From NCBI RefSeq assembly GCF_006715025.1, contig NZ_VFMK01000001.1:4712001-4776000 (forward strand): 64,000 nt of DNA, in the 5' to 3' direction. The position numbers and the translations under genes were made by a program. Shown piece by piece: positions 1 to 8,460 of the stretch. Position 1 is the first letter of the stretch. The number at the start of each line of letters is the position of its first letter. A model generated the notes under the pieces. The model worked only from the letters and a program-made list of their open reading frames with translations, searched no databases and was not told the origin of the DNA. The DNA comes from Serratia fonticola. GTDB taxonomy: Bacteria > Pseudomonadota > Gammaproteobacteria > Enterobacterales > Enterobacteriaceae.

Positions 1-531
1 GGCACGCTATTTCGCAGTAGCGCAGGCCTGATGCAGCGCTTGCTGTCCCCCGGCGAGTTTGCCGTGCTGCAAAGCCGCATCTTTGCCACCTTTACCCGCG
101 CAGACAGCGACGTATTGATGATCTCTGGCGTGATCATCGCGCTTATCACGCTGGTTGTCTGGCGGATGCGCCACCGGCTTGATGTCATCGCACTGGGTAG
201 CAATACCGCTACTGCACTGGGCATTCCTTACAAACGTTACGTTACCGGCCTGCTGCTGCTGATCTCGGTGCTGGTTGCCATCTCCACGGCGCTGGTCGGC
301 CCCATGACGTTCCTGGGTCTGTTGATCGTCAATCTGACCTATCCGCTGATGGGGTCCTGGCGTCATAGCTACCTGCTCCCCGGTAGCATAATGATCGGTA
401 TGATTACGTTGATCGGTGGTCAGTTGGTGCTGGAACGCGTATTTGGTATGGCGGGTACGCTATCCGTTGTCATCGAATTTGTCGGTGGTGGATTGTTTAT
501 TTATCTCTTACTGAAGAAGGTCGCGAAGTGA
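1..531 (+). CDS. Iron-siderophore ABC transporter permease, 3' part (FecCD family)
   Basis: The reading frame is open from base 1, so the gene begins outside the window; only the last 176 residues are seen. It is a hydrophobic membrane protein with the FecCD/BtuC-type C-terminus: the stretch VALGSNTATALGI, then GPMTFLGL followed by several membrane helices and a short basic end (LLKKVAK). Such permeases pair with a second permease and an ATPase to import ferric siderophores across the inner membrane. Its TGA stop overlaps the GTG start of the downstream ATPase gene, showing translational coupling. The substrate cannot be told from this fragment; a catechol-type siderophore is only a guess. 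Confidence 0.85.
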   Translation, partial: GTLFRSSAGLMQRLLSPGEFAVLQSRIFATFTRADSDVLMISGVIIALITLVVWRMRHRLDVIALGSNTATALGIPYKRYVTGLLLLISVLVAISTALVGPMTFLGLLIVNLTYPLMGSWRHSYLLPGSIMIGMITLIGGQLVLERVFGMAGTLSVVIEFVGGGLFIYLLLKKVAK

Positions 532-1286
532 TTGAAGTCAAGAATGTCAGCAAAGGGTATGAAGATCAGCCGGTGCTGCAAAACATCAGCGAAACCCTGC
601 CCTCTTCGGGTATCACTTCGATTATCGGCCCAAACGGTGCCGGTAAATCAACGCTGCTATCGGTGATGAGCCGCCTGTTGACGCCAGACAGTGGCCAGGT
701 GATGGTCGACGCACTGAATGTCAATGACGCGAACAGTGAAAAGCTGGCGAAAGTGTTGTCGGTACTACGCCAGGAGAATCACTTCACCAGCCGGTTAAGC
801 GTCTACGATCTGGTGAGTTTTGGCCGCTATCCTTACACCAAAGGGCGGCTGAATGAAGAAGATCGGCACCATATTAATCAGGCGCTCTCCTTCCTGGATT
901 TGCTGCCACTCGCCAATCGCTATCTTGATGAGCTTTCCGGTGGCCAGCGGCAACGCGCCTTCGTGGCTATGGTGCTATGTCAGGATACCAAGTACGTTTT
1001 GCTTGATGAGCCGCTCAACAATCTGGATATGAAGCATAGTGTCGCCATGATGAAACAGCTGCGCCGTGCAGCAGACGAGCTGGAGAAATCGATCGTACTG
1101 GTCATTCACGACATCAACTTCGCTTCTGCCTATTCCGATCACATCATCGCAATGAAAGGCGGCGAAGTGGTGTTTCGCGGTACTCCGCCTGAAGTAATGA
1201 TACCAAGCGTAATTGAGGGCATTTTCGATTTACCTGTCTCCATTGAACACCTGGCCGGGCAGCATATTGCTGTTTATTACCGCTAG
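528..1286 (+). CDS. Iron-siderophore ABC transporter ATP-binding protein
   Basis: 252-aa ABC ATPase of the FecE/FepC/CeuD type. Visible motifs are Walker A GPNGAGKST (about residues 34-42), signature LSGGQRQR, Walker B YVLLDEP, D-loop LNNLD and the switch histidine in VIHDIN. It would energise siderophore import by the preceding permease. The start is GTG at 528, overlapping the permease stop (GTGA); the next in-frame Met codons are much further in. Length and motif spacing are normal for the family. It is the last gene of its operon; the next gene starts about 660 bp later. Confidence 0.88.
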   Translation: MIEVKNVSKGYEDQPVLQNISETLPSSGITSIIGPNGAGKSTLLSVMSRLLTPDSGQVMVDALNVNDANSEKLAKVLSVLRQENHFTSRLSVYDLVSFGRYPYTKGRLNEEDRHHINQALSFLDLLPLANRYLDELSGGQRQRAFVAMVLCQDTKYVLLDEPLNNLDMKHSVAMMKQLRRAADELEKSIVLVIHDINFASAYSDHIIAMKGGEVVFRGTPPEVMIPSVIEGIFDLPVSIEHLAGQHIAVYYR

Positions 1287-1850
1287 GCTTGCAATAACGG
1301 TGCATGCGACTTATCTGCTCTGTGAGAACCAAGGCGCTGCTTCCTTTGAAGACAACATGTGTATCTGAATGCACTGGCGATGGCTCATGCGGTGCATAAC
1401 AACGATGATGCAAATGGCTAAAAATCCCTAAAATCGCTACCCATCTCCGGTTATCTGATCGATATCATCGTTGTCGCTCTTTCGGGTAATAAGCCCCCCA
1501 TTTTTTACGATTAATTTTTGATCTGGCACCTCATGTCAATCAGCTAAACTCGGTATCTTTATGAGACATAAGCGCTATCTGACAACGATGCCTGCCCTGA
1601 ACCGCGCAGGTTTAGCGACAATGGACATAGCGACCTCATCAGATACCGGAAGACCGCTGCCCTAAGCGTTTTACTGGGTTAGATCCTTGATATCACACTG
1701 ATGCCCTCCGCGGATAAAGCGCGACATGACCTGAGTTAACGGGAATTAAGGCTCACGAATTGAATAGGGCGGGCTCAGCATAGGGAGGCCGGACTGTCAG
1801 CATCATGACCGGCGCATAACAATTGTGTCAGCAATAAGCGTTGGCGTAAC
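1287..1850. other. Intergenic region without a recognisable gene
   Basis: About 560 bp follow the ABC operon before the regulatory site of the two-component system. No RNA gene or convincing ORF was seen. A 34-codon ORF (from about 1561, beginning MRHKRYL) has no clear ribosome-binding site and no family features. TGTCA-like half-sites occur near 1795 and 1829, but without the spacing seen at 1851. Confidence 0.5.
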
Positions 1851-1904
1851 TGACAAGAATGTCAGGAAACTGTCAGGCAGATGTCGGTGGGCAACGGCTA
1901 CTAT
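1851..1904 (+). promoter_or_regulatory. Promoter A of the two-component system, with CusR-like box and 11-bp repeats
   Basis: TGACA-AGAA-TGTCA (1851-1864) resembles the known CusR/CopR box, an inverted TGACA..TGTCA. It is followed by two more half-sites in direct orientation, so TGTCAG (1860), TGTCAG (1871) and TGTCGG (1882) are spaced exactly 11 bp. A -10-like TACTAT lies at 1899; TATGGT at 1902 is an alternative. The same layout occurs at 4099 and 23906. The site lies 62 bp upstream of the response regulator gene, so it is probably an autoregulated, activator-dependent promoter. The sequence pattern is observed; binding by the adjacent regulator is inferred. Confidence 0.72.
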
Positions 1905-1949
1905 GGTCATCGCGCTTCCCCATCATGCATACGCAACAGGAGACTATGG

Positions 1950-2642
1950 ATGCGACTGTTATTAGTGGAAGATGAAGAAAAAACGTCGTCTTATCTTAGC
2001 CGTGCGCTGGGAGAATCTGGTTTTACCGTTGATGTTTCTGCTGATGGTGCAGAAGGGCTGCATTATGCGTTGGAATATGATTATGACACCATCATCCTCG
2101 ATGTCATGTTGCCAGGCATGGACGGCTATCGGGTGCTGGAAAACCTGCGGGCCAGTAAACAAACGCCGGTGCTGATGCTCTCTGCCCGGGGCTCAGTCGA
2201 TGAGCGCGTCAAAGGGCTGCGTCTTGGCGCGGATGATTATCTGCCCAAACCCTTTTCACTGATTGAGCTGGTTGCGCGCATTCAGGCTTTAGTGCGGCGG
2301 CGCACCGCAGATGGCGCGGATATCACACAGCTGCAAATTCACGATCTGCAGTTGGATCTTCTGGCTCGCCGGGTTTTTCGCGCCGGTGTGCGGCTGGAGC
2401 TGACCGCAAAAGAATTTTCTCTGCTCAGCCTGCTGGCCCGTCATCAAGGGGAAATCCTGTCGAAAATGATGATTGCCGAACAGGTCTGGGATATGAATTT
2501 CGACAGCGATGCCAACGTCGTTGAAGTGGCGATAAAACGTCTGCGCGCCAAGATTGATGTCCCGTTCGAGGTCAGACTGCTGCACACCGTGCGCGGCATG
2601 GGGTATGTTCTTGAAGTCAGGCCGGAGCCCTGCGTTAAATGA
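1950..2642 (+). CDS. OmpR-family response regulator, CusR/CopR/SilR type
   Basis: 230-aa response regulator. The receiver domain has the acidic pair E7-D8, phospho-acceptor D51 (in ILDVMLPGMDG) and conserved K100 (LPKPF). The C-terminus is a winged-helix DNA-binding domain (LTAKEFSLLSLLARHQGE; RLRAKID; TVRGMGY). The ATG at 1950 was chosen because AGGAG lies 7-8 bp upstream and the product then starts with the family-typical MRLLLVEDE; the longer frame from 1881 adds 23 residues with no homology look. The sensor kinase follows directly. Heavy-metal regulators of this type bind TGACA..TGTCA boxes, one of which precedes this gene. The inducer is not evident: no metal efflux genes adjoin. Confidence 0.88.
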   Translation: MRLLLVEDEEKTSSYLSRALGESGFTVDVSADGAEGLHYALEYDYDTIILDVMLPGMDGYRVLENLRASKQTPVLMLSARGSVDERVKGLRLGADDYLPKPFSLIELVARIQALVRRRTADGADITQLQIHDLQLDLLARRVFRAGVRLELTAKEFSLLSLLARHQGEILSKMMIAEQVWDMNFDSDANVVEVAIKRLRAKIDVPFEVRLLHTVRGMGYVLEVRPEPCVK

Positions 2643-2653
2643 AGGAGAAAACC

Positions 2654-4129
2654 ATGTTCAATCGCTCCATCTCCGCGCACCTGGCGCTGATGTTTGCCTT
2701 GAGCGCCATCCTCATTGTTTCCGCAGTTGGCTTCCTGTTGAGGATTTCCCTGCATGACTCCTTGCAAAAGCAGATGCATAACGAACTGCTTTTTCGTGAA
2801 TCGCTGATGAATCCCTGGATCACTATGCGCACCTCTGCGGAGGGCTGGTCCGTACTGGCCAACAAGTTTACCGACCTGGCCAATTCCGAAGGCGAGCGAG
2901 TACGCTATTGGATAGTCAGTGACGATCCCCGTTTTAGCGTCGGTGGCCCACCGCCAGTGGGGGTAACGTGGTCTGCACTCAAGGAAGGCGTCAACAAGAT
3001 GCCTGGCGCATCTGAAGGGGCCTGCTCTCTTTTCCTGCTGGTAAAAACAATTCCCGCCAATGGAGAGCGGCCAGCGCTTCGCTATGTAGTCGCCATCGAC
3101 TCAACGCCTTACATGGGCACGCTGGAAGCGTTCACCCAGACGCTGTTTGTCATCATCGGCTCTGGGGTGCTGATTGTTGCCTTGCTAGGCTATGCCGTCT
3201 CCAGGATAGGGCTGCGCCCGGTTGGCGCATTAAGCAATCAGGCGCGTCACCTGGCACCTGGCGATCACCGCCAGCGGTTGGACAGCGCCGCGTTACCCAC
3301 CGAGTTGCAACAACTGGCCTCCTCGTTCAACGGAGTGCTGGAGCGTCAGGAGATCGCCTGGCGACAGCTTGAAAGCTTTAATGCTGATGTAGCCCATGAA
3401 TTGCGCACGCCATTGACGAACCTGATTGGCCAGACGCAACTGGGCTTATCCCGCCGGCGCTCTCACGCAGAGCTTGAAGAGTTACTCGGCTCCAATCTGG
3501 AAGAGTTGGAGCGAATGGCGTCTATCGTTAACGATATGCTGTTCCTGTCGCACGCTCACGCAGGTGAGCATGCCTCCCAGCTCACACGGATTTCCCTGCG
3601 TGAAGAAACCCTCAAAACAGCGGAATACGTTGAACCGTCCTTTGCCGAAAAACAGCTTTACCTGCAGGTGAATGGCGATGTGGTCGCTCACATTGACCGG
3701 CGTCTGTTCCACCGCTCGTTGGCCAACCTGTTGGAAAACAGTGCGAGACATTCAGCGCCGCAGAGCACAATCACCGTCAGATTAAGTACCCGAGAAAACC
3801 AGGCGGTGGTTGAGGTATCAAACCCAGGTGACCCGATCGAGCCTGCGCATTTGCATCGCCTGTTTGAACGTTTTTATCGCACGGACTCTTCACGCGCTAA
3901 AAGCGATACCCACCATGGTCTGGGGTTGTCGATCGTCCGGGCGGTAGCAATTATGCACCGCGGAGAGGTGTTTGCACGTAGCGAAGAAGGGCTTAATACT
4001 TTTGGGCTCACTTTCGCGTTGTCGCCCAATCCGGCAGCACTGCAGCACCTGAACGACGCCTCTGATGTCAAAGCGGAAATCACGTTCTCTCCCTCAAATG
4101 ACAAAATTGTCAGGAGGCCGTCAGCCTGA
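2654..4129 (+). CDS. Sensor histidine kinase, heavy-metal (CusS/CopS) type
   Basis: 491-aa inner-membrane kinase. It has an N-terminal membrane helix (about residues 8-31), a periplasmic sensor loop, a second helix (about 162-182), HAMP, and HisKA with phospho-acceptor H248 in VAHELRTPLTN. An HATPase follows, with N-box LLENSARHS and G-box HHGLGLSIV. The segment LLGSNLEELERMASIVNDMLFLSHA is typical of heavy-metal kinases. I prefer ATG 2654, which has AAGGAG 7 bp upstream; an ATG at 2639 overlaps the regulator stop and would add five residues. I see no obvious Cys/His copper-binding cluster in the sensor loop. The last codons contain promoter B. Confidence 0.85.
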   Translation: MFNRSISAHLALMFALSAILIVSAVGFLLRISLHDSLQKQMHNELLFRESLMNPWITMRTSAEGWSVLANKFTDLANSEGERVRYWIVSDDPRFSVGGPPPVGVTWSALKEGVNKMPGASEGACSLFLLVKTIPANGERPALRYVVAIDSTPYMGTLEAFTQTLFVIIGSGVLIVALLGYAVSRIGLRPVGALSNQARHLAPGDHRQRLDSAALPTELQQLASSFNGVLERQEIAWRQLESFNADVAHELRTPLTNLIGQTQLGLSRRRSHAELEELLGSNLEELERMASIVNDMLFLSHAHAGEHASQLTRISLREETLKTAEYVEPSFAEKQLYLQVNGDVVAHIDRRLFHRSLANLLENSARHSAPQSTITVRLSTRENQAVVEVSNPGDPIEPAHLHRLFERFYRTDSSRAKSDTHHGLGLSIVRAVAIMHRGEVFARSEEGLNTFGLTFALSPNPAALQHLNDASDVKAEITFSPSNDKIVRRPSA

Positions 4130-4152
4130 CGACATGTAACCCTCGCTAGAAT
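4099..4152 (+). promoter_or_regulatory. Promoter B of the secreted cupin-CMD operon, with CusR-like box
   Basis: A perfect TGACAA-AA-TTGTCA palindrome (4099-4112) lies inside the last codons of the kinase gene. Half-sites TGTCAG (4108), CGTCAG (4119) and CGACAT (4130) are spaced 11 bp, and a -10-like TAGAAT is at 4147, again 48 bp from the box start. The cupin gene starts at 4199. The layout is identical to that at 1851 and 23906. Control by the adjacent response regulator is inferred. Confidence 0.72.
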
Positions 4153-4198
4153 CATGGCAATACCCCATCCCTTTGATTAACGAAAAAGGACGCATGAC

Positions 4199-4678
4199 AT
4201 GATCAGAAAAATAAGCTGTCTTGGGTTGTTATTGCCTTTCATCACTCTCTCTTCGTTGGCACAGGAGCAAAACGCATCGGTTCATATCGCCCCCGCTGGC
4301 AGCCAGAACGCGATGGCCGGGCCGGCGGAAAACTTCACCGGCAAGGTACGCGTTGATCCGTTATTTTCAGCGGACAAGGATATCAATGCTTCCGGTGCCT
4401 ACGTCACCTTCGAACCGGGTGCGCGCTCGGCATGGCATACACACCCGGCAGGACAGCGGCTTATTGTCACCTCCGGCGTCGGGCTCACCCAACAGGAAGG
4501 TCAACCGGTGCAGACCATTCGCCCTGGCGATGTCGTGTCCTGCCCTCCAGGGGTGAAACACTGGCATGGCGCGGCTCCAGGGAGTGCCATGACCCATCTG
4601 GCGATAACGGGGAGCATCAACGGGAAAAATGTCGAATGGATGGAGAAAGTGACAGATGAACAATATAGCGCCCATTAA
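4199..4678 (+). CDS. Secreted cupin-domain protein
   Basis: 159 aa. An N-terminal signal peptide (MIRKISCLGLLLPFITLSSLA, probable cut before QEQN) predicts periplasmic location. A single cupin_2 domain holds the usual metal ligands: H80 and H82 (AWHTHPAGQ), Q86 and H121 (GVKHWHG). Cupins of this shape accompany CMD-family proteins in many genomes and are sometimes labelled mandelonitrile-lyase-like; the reaction is not established. The 3' end overlaps the next gene (4656-4678), so the two are probably translated together. Promoter B lies upstream. A cytoplasmic homologue is fused to a CMD domain at 6549. Confidence 0.8.
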   Translation: MIRKISCLGLLLPFITLSSLAQEQNASVHIAPAGSQNAMAGPAENFTGKVRVDPLFSADKDINASGAYVTFEPGARSAWHTHPAGQRLIVTSGVGLTQQEGQPVQTIRPGDVVSCPPGVKHWHGAAPGSAMTHLAITGSINGKNVEWMEKVTDEQYSAH

Positions 4679-5420
4679 AACACTCACGGCAGCGGCGTTA
4701 CTGGTTTTTAACTTCAGCCTGAACGCACACGCCGTACCGGTGAGCGGAGAGACATCAGAACCCCATCAACAACACACGCTCTCCGAGACGTTATCTGCGC
4801 GCCAGCAAGCGATCCCTTTAATTGCGGTATCAATGGCCAGCAGCAACATGGAAAAACTGAACGCCGCACTGAATCAGGGGCTGGATGCCGGGCTGACAAT
4901 CAGCGAAGCAAAAGAAATGCTGGTTCAGCTGTATGCCTATACCGGTTTTCCACGCAGTCTCAATGCACTGACTGAGCTAATGAAGGTCGTTGAGGAGCGC
5001 AAACAACGCGGCATTAATGATGTTCAGGGGAAAGCCCCCAGCGCACCGATTCCGGTGGGTGATGAACTGCGCCGCGTAGGAACCGCCAACCAGACCAAAA
5101 TCTCTGGCGCACCGGTACAGGGCCCACTGTTTGATTTTGCACCAGAAATCAATCAGTTCCTGCAGACGCATTTATTTGGTGATATTTTTGCCCGCGACAA
5201 CCTGGACTGGCAAAGCCGCGAATTAGCGACAGTCGGTGCGTTAGCCGCTACGCCGGGCGTAGAATCACAGTTGCTGTCCCATATGCGCGCCAGCCTGCGT
5301 GTCGGGTTGAGTGCCGGACAGTTGCATCAGATAGTCAACATACTGCGTGAACAAGGTGATACCGCCAGCGCCTCACGCGCCGAAAATGCGCTACAACAGG
5401 CCTTGGCCAGCCCAAAGTAA
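4656..5420 (+). CDS. Secreted carboxymuconolactone decarboxylase (CMD)-family protein
   Basis: 254 aa with a signal peptide ending near NAHA-VPV. Two CMD-like helical units are visible: about residues 45-120 (LVQLYAYTGFPRSLNAL) and about 160-250 (FGDIFARDNLDWQSRELATV). The mature protein has no cysteine, so it lacks the AhpD-type CxxC redox centre. It overlaps the upstream cupin gene by 23 bp and shares its promoter. The sequence is close to the N-terminal part of the fused protein at 6549-7631. Whether it acts as a decarboxylase is unknown; the family name is not proof of reaction. Confidence 0.82.
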   Translation: MNNIAPIKTLTAAALLVFNFSLNAHAVPVSGETSEPHQQHTLSETLSARQQAIPLIAVSMASSNMEKLNAALNQGLDAGLTISEAKEMLVQLYAYTGFPRSLNALTELMKVVEERKQRGINDVQGKAPSAPIPVGDELRRVGTANQTKISGAPVQGPLFDFAPEINQFLQTHLFGDIFARDNLDWQSRELATVGALAATPGVESQLLSHMRASLRVGLSAGQLHQIVNILREQGDTASASRAENALQQALASPK

Positions 5421-5456
5421 CCCGCACCTTTTCGTCATAAAATGACCAAAGGCAGC

Positions 5457-5478
5457 GTTTATTCAAGGACGAATAAAC
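5457..5478. terminator. Possible terminator hairpin between convergent genes
   Basis: GTTTATTC (5457-5464), a 6-nt loop and GAATAAAC (5471-5478) form an AT-rich stem between the CMD gene (+) and the LysR gene (-). There is no strong U-run on either side, so function is uncertain. Confidence 0.35.
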
Positions 5479-5520
5479 CCTGTCATCACACCAATTCGGT
5501 CTTCGGCTTGCCAAAACGCC

Positions 5521-6426
5521 TTACTGCTCCCCTCTTTTGTGCCAGCGCAAGGCATCAATCACCCGCTCAAAGGCCACGGGGAGATGCTGCCTGCTGGGAT
5601 AATAAAGATAGTACCCCGGAAAATGGGGACACCAATGAGAAAGCAGCGACACTAAACGTGCTGATTCAATATCTTTTGCTACAGCATCCAACGGAACATA
5701 GGCGATCCCCACCCCGTCCAGCGCAGCCTGAATCATCAGGAAGGTATTGTTAAAAACGGTTTGCCCATCAACCCGAACATTTATTTTTTGATTGCCATTC
5801 TCAAACTCCCAGGCGTATAGCGCACCGTGGGTAGGCAGCCGAAGATTAATACAGTTGTGGTTCATAAGATCTTCAGGGCGCGCAATCGCGGGTTTACCCG
5901 CCAGATAATCGGGGGAGGCAACCACCGCCATGCAGACATCAGGCGTCATGCGTACAGCAATCATGTCTTTGTCTACCTGATCGCCCATACGTACCCCGGC
6001 ATCGAACCGCTGGGCTGCAATATCCGTCAATTCATAACCTACACTGAACTCAATATTGATATCCGGATACTCCTTCAGTAAAGGCAGAAGCCGGGGCCAA
6101 AGAACGGTAATGATGGCATGATCGTGGGCAGTGATACGCACCGTTCCGGCAGGCTTGTCGCGCGAAGCGCGTAGCGAGGTCAGTTCAGACTCGATTTCAT
6201 CAAGGCGCGGAGCGACGACGCTCAACAAACGGCTGCCCGCCTCTGTTGGAGAAACACTTCGTGTGGTTCGCGTCAGTAGCCTGAGGCCCAGGCGCTCTTC
6301 AAGCCCCAGCAACGTATGGCTTAATGCTGAACGGGATACGCCCAACGCCGCTGCAGCGCGGGTAAAGCTACGCTCTCTGGCCACGGTCACAAATGCCTGA
6401 AGATCGTTGAGTTTTTCTTTGGTCAT
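5521..6426 (-). CDS. LysR-family transcriptional regulator
   Basis: 301 aa. The N-terminal helix-turn-helix (residues about 6-65; FTRAAAALGVSRSALSHTL, then RLLTRTTRSVSPTEAG) is followed by a LysR substrate-binding domain of the CrgA/AaeR-like group (HDHAIITVLWPRLLPLLKEYP; FDAGVRMGD; YPSRQHLPVAFERVIDAL). The start at 6426 (MTKEKLNDLQ) is the family-typical one. It is divergent from the CMD-cupin fusion gene with 122 bp between the start codons, the usual arrangement for a LysR regulator and its target. The effector is unknown. It is convergent with the secreted CMD gene. Confidence 0.85.
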   Translation of the reverse strand: MTKEKLNDLQAFVTVARERSFTRAAAALGVSRSALSHTLLGLEERLGLRLLTRTTRSVSPTEAGSRLLSVVAPRLDEIESELTSLRASRDKPAGTVRITAHDHAIITVLWPRLLPLLKEYPDINIEFSVGYELTDIAAQRFDAGVRMGDQVDKDMIAVRMTPDVCMAVVASPDYLAGKPAIARPEDLMNHNCINLRLPTHGALYAWEFENGNQKINVRVDGQTVFNNTFLMIQAALDGVGIAYVPLDAVAKDIESARLVSLLSHWCPHFPGYYLYYPSRQHLPVAFERVIDALRWHKRGEQ

Positions 6427-6548
6427 GATTGGTGAATTTATTGCACTAGTGTATGCGCATTTGGGCATCTTATCATTTAATCAACCTTTCAATACACTTT
6501 CTCCCACAGGCAGTATCCTTTCCCAATATTTCCTCCCGGAGATTCACC

Positions 6549-7631
6549 ATGCAAAATTCGCTGGACGATAAACAACGGGCCGTTATCCCGATAGCTGTAT
6601 TCACGGCAAACGGAAACAGGGCAAAACTGCAATCCGCGTTGAACGACGGCCTCAATGCCGGCATGACCATTAATGAGATCAACGAAATATTGGTTCAGCT
6701 GTATGCCTACACCGGATTTCCGAGAAGCCTGAATGCGATTGGCACTTTTATGGCCGTGGTGGAACAGCGTCAGCAGGCTGGGATCAAAGATGAAAGGGGT
6801 AAAGAGGCCTCTGCACTTGCTGAAAACGGAAGCAGCCTTGAAACCGGCACCAAGAACCAGACGCAGTTGGTTGGCCAGCCCGTGACCGGCCCGTTATTCG
6901 AATTTGCCCCAGCCATTGATCAGTTTCTTAAATCACACCTCTTCGGTGATATTTTCCAAAGGGATACGCTGGACTGGTCCACAAGAGAGCTGGCAACCCT
7001 TTCCGCACTTGCAGCTCTGTCTGGTGTCAATAGCCAGCTTAAGAGCCATTATTCAATGGGCCTGAATGCAGGGCTGACTGCCGGACAACTACGGGATTTT
7101 GTCGAGCAGCTTAAACTGAAATGCGACACCGACATGGCGACGAATGCCCATGCAGTCCTGAATGAGGTTATTCCTCACACTCATACCAGCAACATACCGG
7201 CACCATCCGGGAAGGAAGAAAACATGAACGCACAATTTGACGGCAATGGCATTTTCCCTAAAGGGGAGAAAAATGAAGCGTATGCGCAATATTTTCAAGG
7301 GACAAGTTACCTGAGCATGCTGTCTACGGAGGGCGTTAAAATTGCCAATGTGGTATTTGAACCGAGCTGCCGAAATAACTGGCATATTCACCATAAGGGG
7401 GGCCAAATCCTGCTGGTCACCGGTGGGCGCGGTTGGTACCAGGAATGGGATGAACCGGCTCGCCAGCTTACCGCCGGAGATGTGGTTAATATTCCCGCCG
7501 GAACAAAACACTGGCATGGCGCTGCTGCAGATAGCTGGTTTGCGCATATTGCCGTAGAAGTTCCGGCTGAAGGCGCATCCAATGAGTGGCTGGAACCCGT
7601 TTCTGACCAAGACTACCGTCAGTTGCCTTAG
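6549..7631 (+). CDS. CMD-cupin fusion protein, cytoplasmic
   Basis: 360 aa. Residues 1 to about 210 resemble the secreted CMD protein at 4656 (LVQLYAYTGFPRSLNAI; LFGDIFQRDTLDWSTRELATL). Residues about 225-360 form a cupin domain with NNWHIHHKGGQ and GTKHWHGAA metal-ligand motifs. There is no signal peptide, so the product is cytoplasmic. ATG 6549 is preceded by GGAG with correct spacing; the longer frame from 6453 runs into the LysR intergenic region. It combines in one chain what 4199-5420 encodes as two exported proteins. Regulation by the divergent LysR is likely; there is no TGACA..TGTCA box here. Confidence 0.82.
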   Translation: MQNSLDDKQRAVIPIAVFTANGNRAKLQSALNDGLNAGMTINEINEILVQLYAYTGFPRSLNAIGTFMAVVEQRQQAGIKDERGKEASALAENGSSLETGTKNQTQLVGQPVTGPLFEFAPAIDQFLKSHLFGDIFQRDTLDWSTRELATLSALAALSGVNSQLKSHYSMGLNAGLTAGQLRDFVEQLKLKCDTDMATNAHAVLNEVIPHTHTSNIPAPSGKEENMNAQFDGNGIFPKGEKNEAYAQYFQGTSYLSMLSTEGVKIANVVFEPSCRNNWHIHHKGGQILLVTGGRGWYQEWDEPARQLTAGDVVNIPAGTKHWHGAAADSWFAHIAVEVPAEGASNEWLEPVSDQDYRQLP

Positions 7632-7714
7632 TCTGAGGCAGGATAACGAATACGTTTGTTGGTGAAGATGAACCGCCGTTCCGGAGGCCGTGCAATCAAC
7701 GTGTTGTTTCACCA

Positions 7715-7831
7715 TCAAACGTAATACCCGCGTTCGATGAAGGTACCGATGATCCAGTCGTGCATTTCCGGTGATGTTGAATATTGAGTCGTACTCTTTA
7801 CGCCATACGTACTTACGGAGTTTTTCGTCAC
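7715..7831 (-). pseudogene. Possible 3' gene relic, unidentified
   Basis: A minus-strand frame ending in TGA (7715-7717) reads like a protein C-terminus (SPEMHDWIIGTFIERGYYV) but has no start, ribosome-binding site or recognisable family. It lies beside the IS200-type relic, in a stretch (7632-7919) that otherwise holds nothing I can identify. It could be chance. Confidence 0.25.
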
Positions 7832-7919
7832 TGCCAGCAAAAAGTTTCAGATCCCTGCGCAGACTTAAGCTCACCCGATCGTGCTTATAAGCGAACGTCT
7901 AAATACGCCGAGTCTTTTT

Positions 7920-8193
7920 GTACGCAAATCGCATAGCGTCAGCAAACTGATTGTGTATCTGATTTTACTACAGAGTACCGCCGAAGATTACTTGACGGGC
8001 GCTTGATTGAGCAACTATGGGGGAGCGTTTCTCTCAGTTACTGTAAAGCTGGAGTGTGAAATTATCGAGATGGGCGGAGAGCCGTATCATGTGCATCTTT
8101 TGCCGCGTATCCACCCAAGATGCCAGTGAGTGATGGTTAATAAAACCCTGGACTACAGATAGCTATATCGTCGACTATTCAGAAAAGAGGCAT
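7920..8193 (+). pseudogene. tnpA: Relic of an IS200/IS605-family transposase (TnpA)
   Basis: Translated across several frameshifts, this stretch matches the TnpA Y1 transposase layout: HSVSKLIVYLI, YRRRLLDGRLIEQLWG, then VKLECEIIEMGGEPYHVHLL with the HUH metal motif (codons at 8088 and 8094), then PPKMPVS and RRLFRKEA. At least three frame changes and in-frame stops are present, and the region with the catalytic tyrosine is missing. It is therefore an inactive fragment. No end hairpins were identified. It marks past mobile-element activity between the CMD-cupin gene and the bacteriocin-like gene. Confidence 0.78.
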
Positions 8194-8277
8194 AGCCAGG
8201 CCAGATTATAAAAAATAACCTGTCCCCCAACTACGCCTAATATGCTTAGAATCACCTAAAGAAGAAAACCTACTGTT

Positions 8278-8460
8278 TTACACCAGTGAATTCACTATAA
8301 GGCCGGCACCTTCTTGCACTCCATCCAAAAGCGTTTCCGCTGCATCGTAAGATTTATTTACGACAATATCTGCAAAATCCAGAACTGAGCCTAAAACACC
8401 CGCTCCGCCAGACACCGCATTCAACTCTTCTTCGTTAAGTTCATGTAATTTTACGTACAT
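8278..8460 (-). CDS. Bacteriocin-like (class II microcin) precursor with double-glycine leader
   Basis: 60-aa peptide. Residues 1-19 form a classic double-glycine leader (MYVKLHELNEEELNAVSGG), normally cut by a C39-peptidase ABC exporter. The 41-residue remainder is small-residue-rich and amphipathic (AGVLGSVLDFADIVVN...GAGLIVNSLV), with no cysteines. ATG 8460 has AGGTG (8467-8471 on the complement) at ideal spacing; a GTG three codons upstream overlaps that site. No immunity gene, C39 exporter or HlyD-like partner lies nearby, so it is an orphan in this window. It could be a microcin or a signalling peptide. The family assignment rests on the leader. Confidence 0.7.
   Translation of the reverse strand: MYVKLHELNEEELNAVSGGAGVLGSVLDFADIVVNKSYDAAETLLDGVQEGAGLIVNSLV

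Noticed and set aside
1561..1665. 34-codon ORF starting MRHKRYL upstream of the two-component system
   Set aside because: No ribosome-binding site, no family features and normal for chance in a 560-bp gap.
1881..1949. Longer N-terminus for the response regulator
   Set aside because: It overlaps the last repeat and -10 of promoter A; ATG 1950 has a good ribosome-binding site and the family-typical start.
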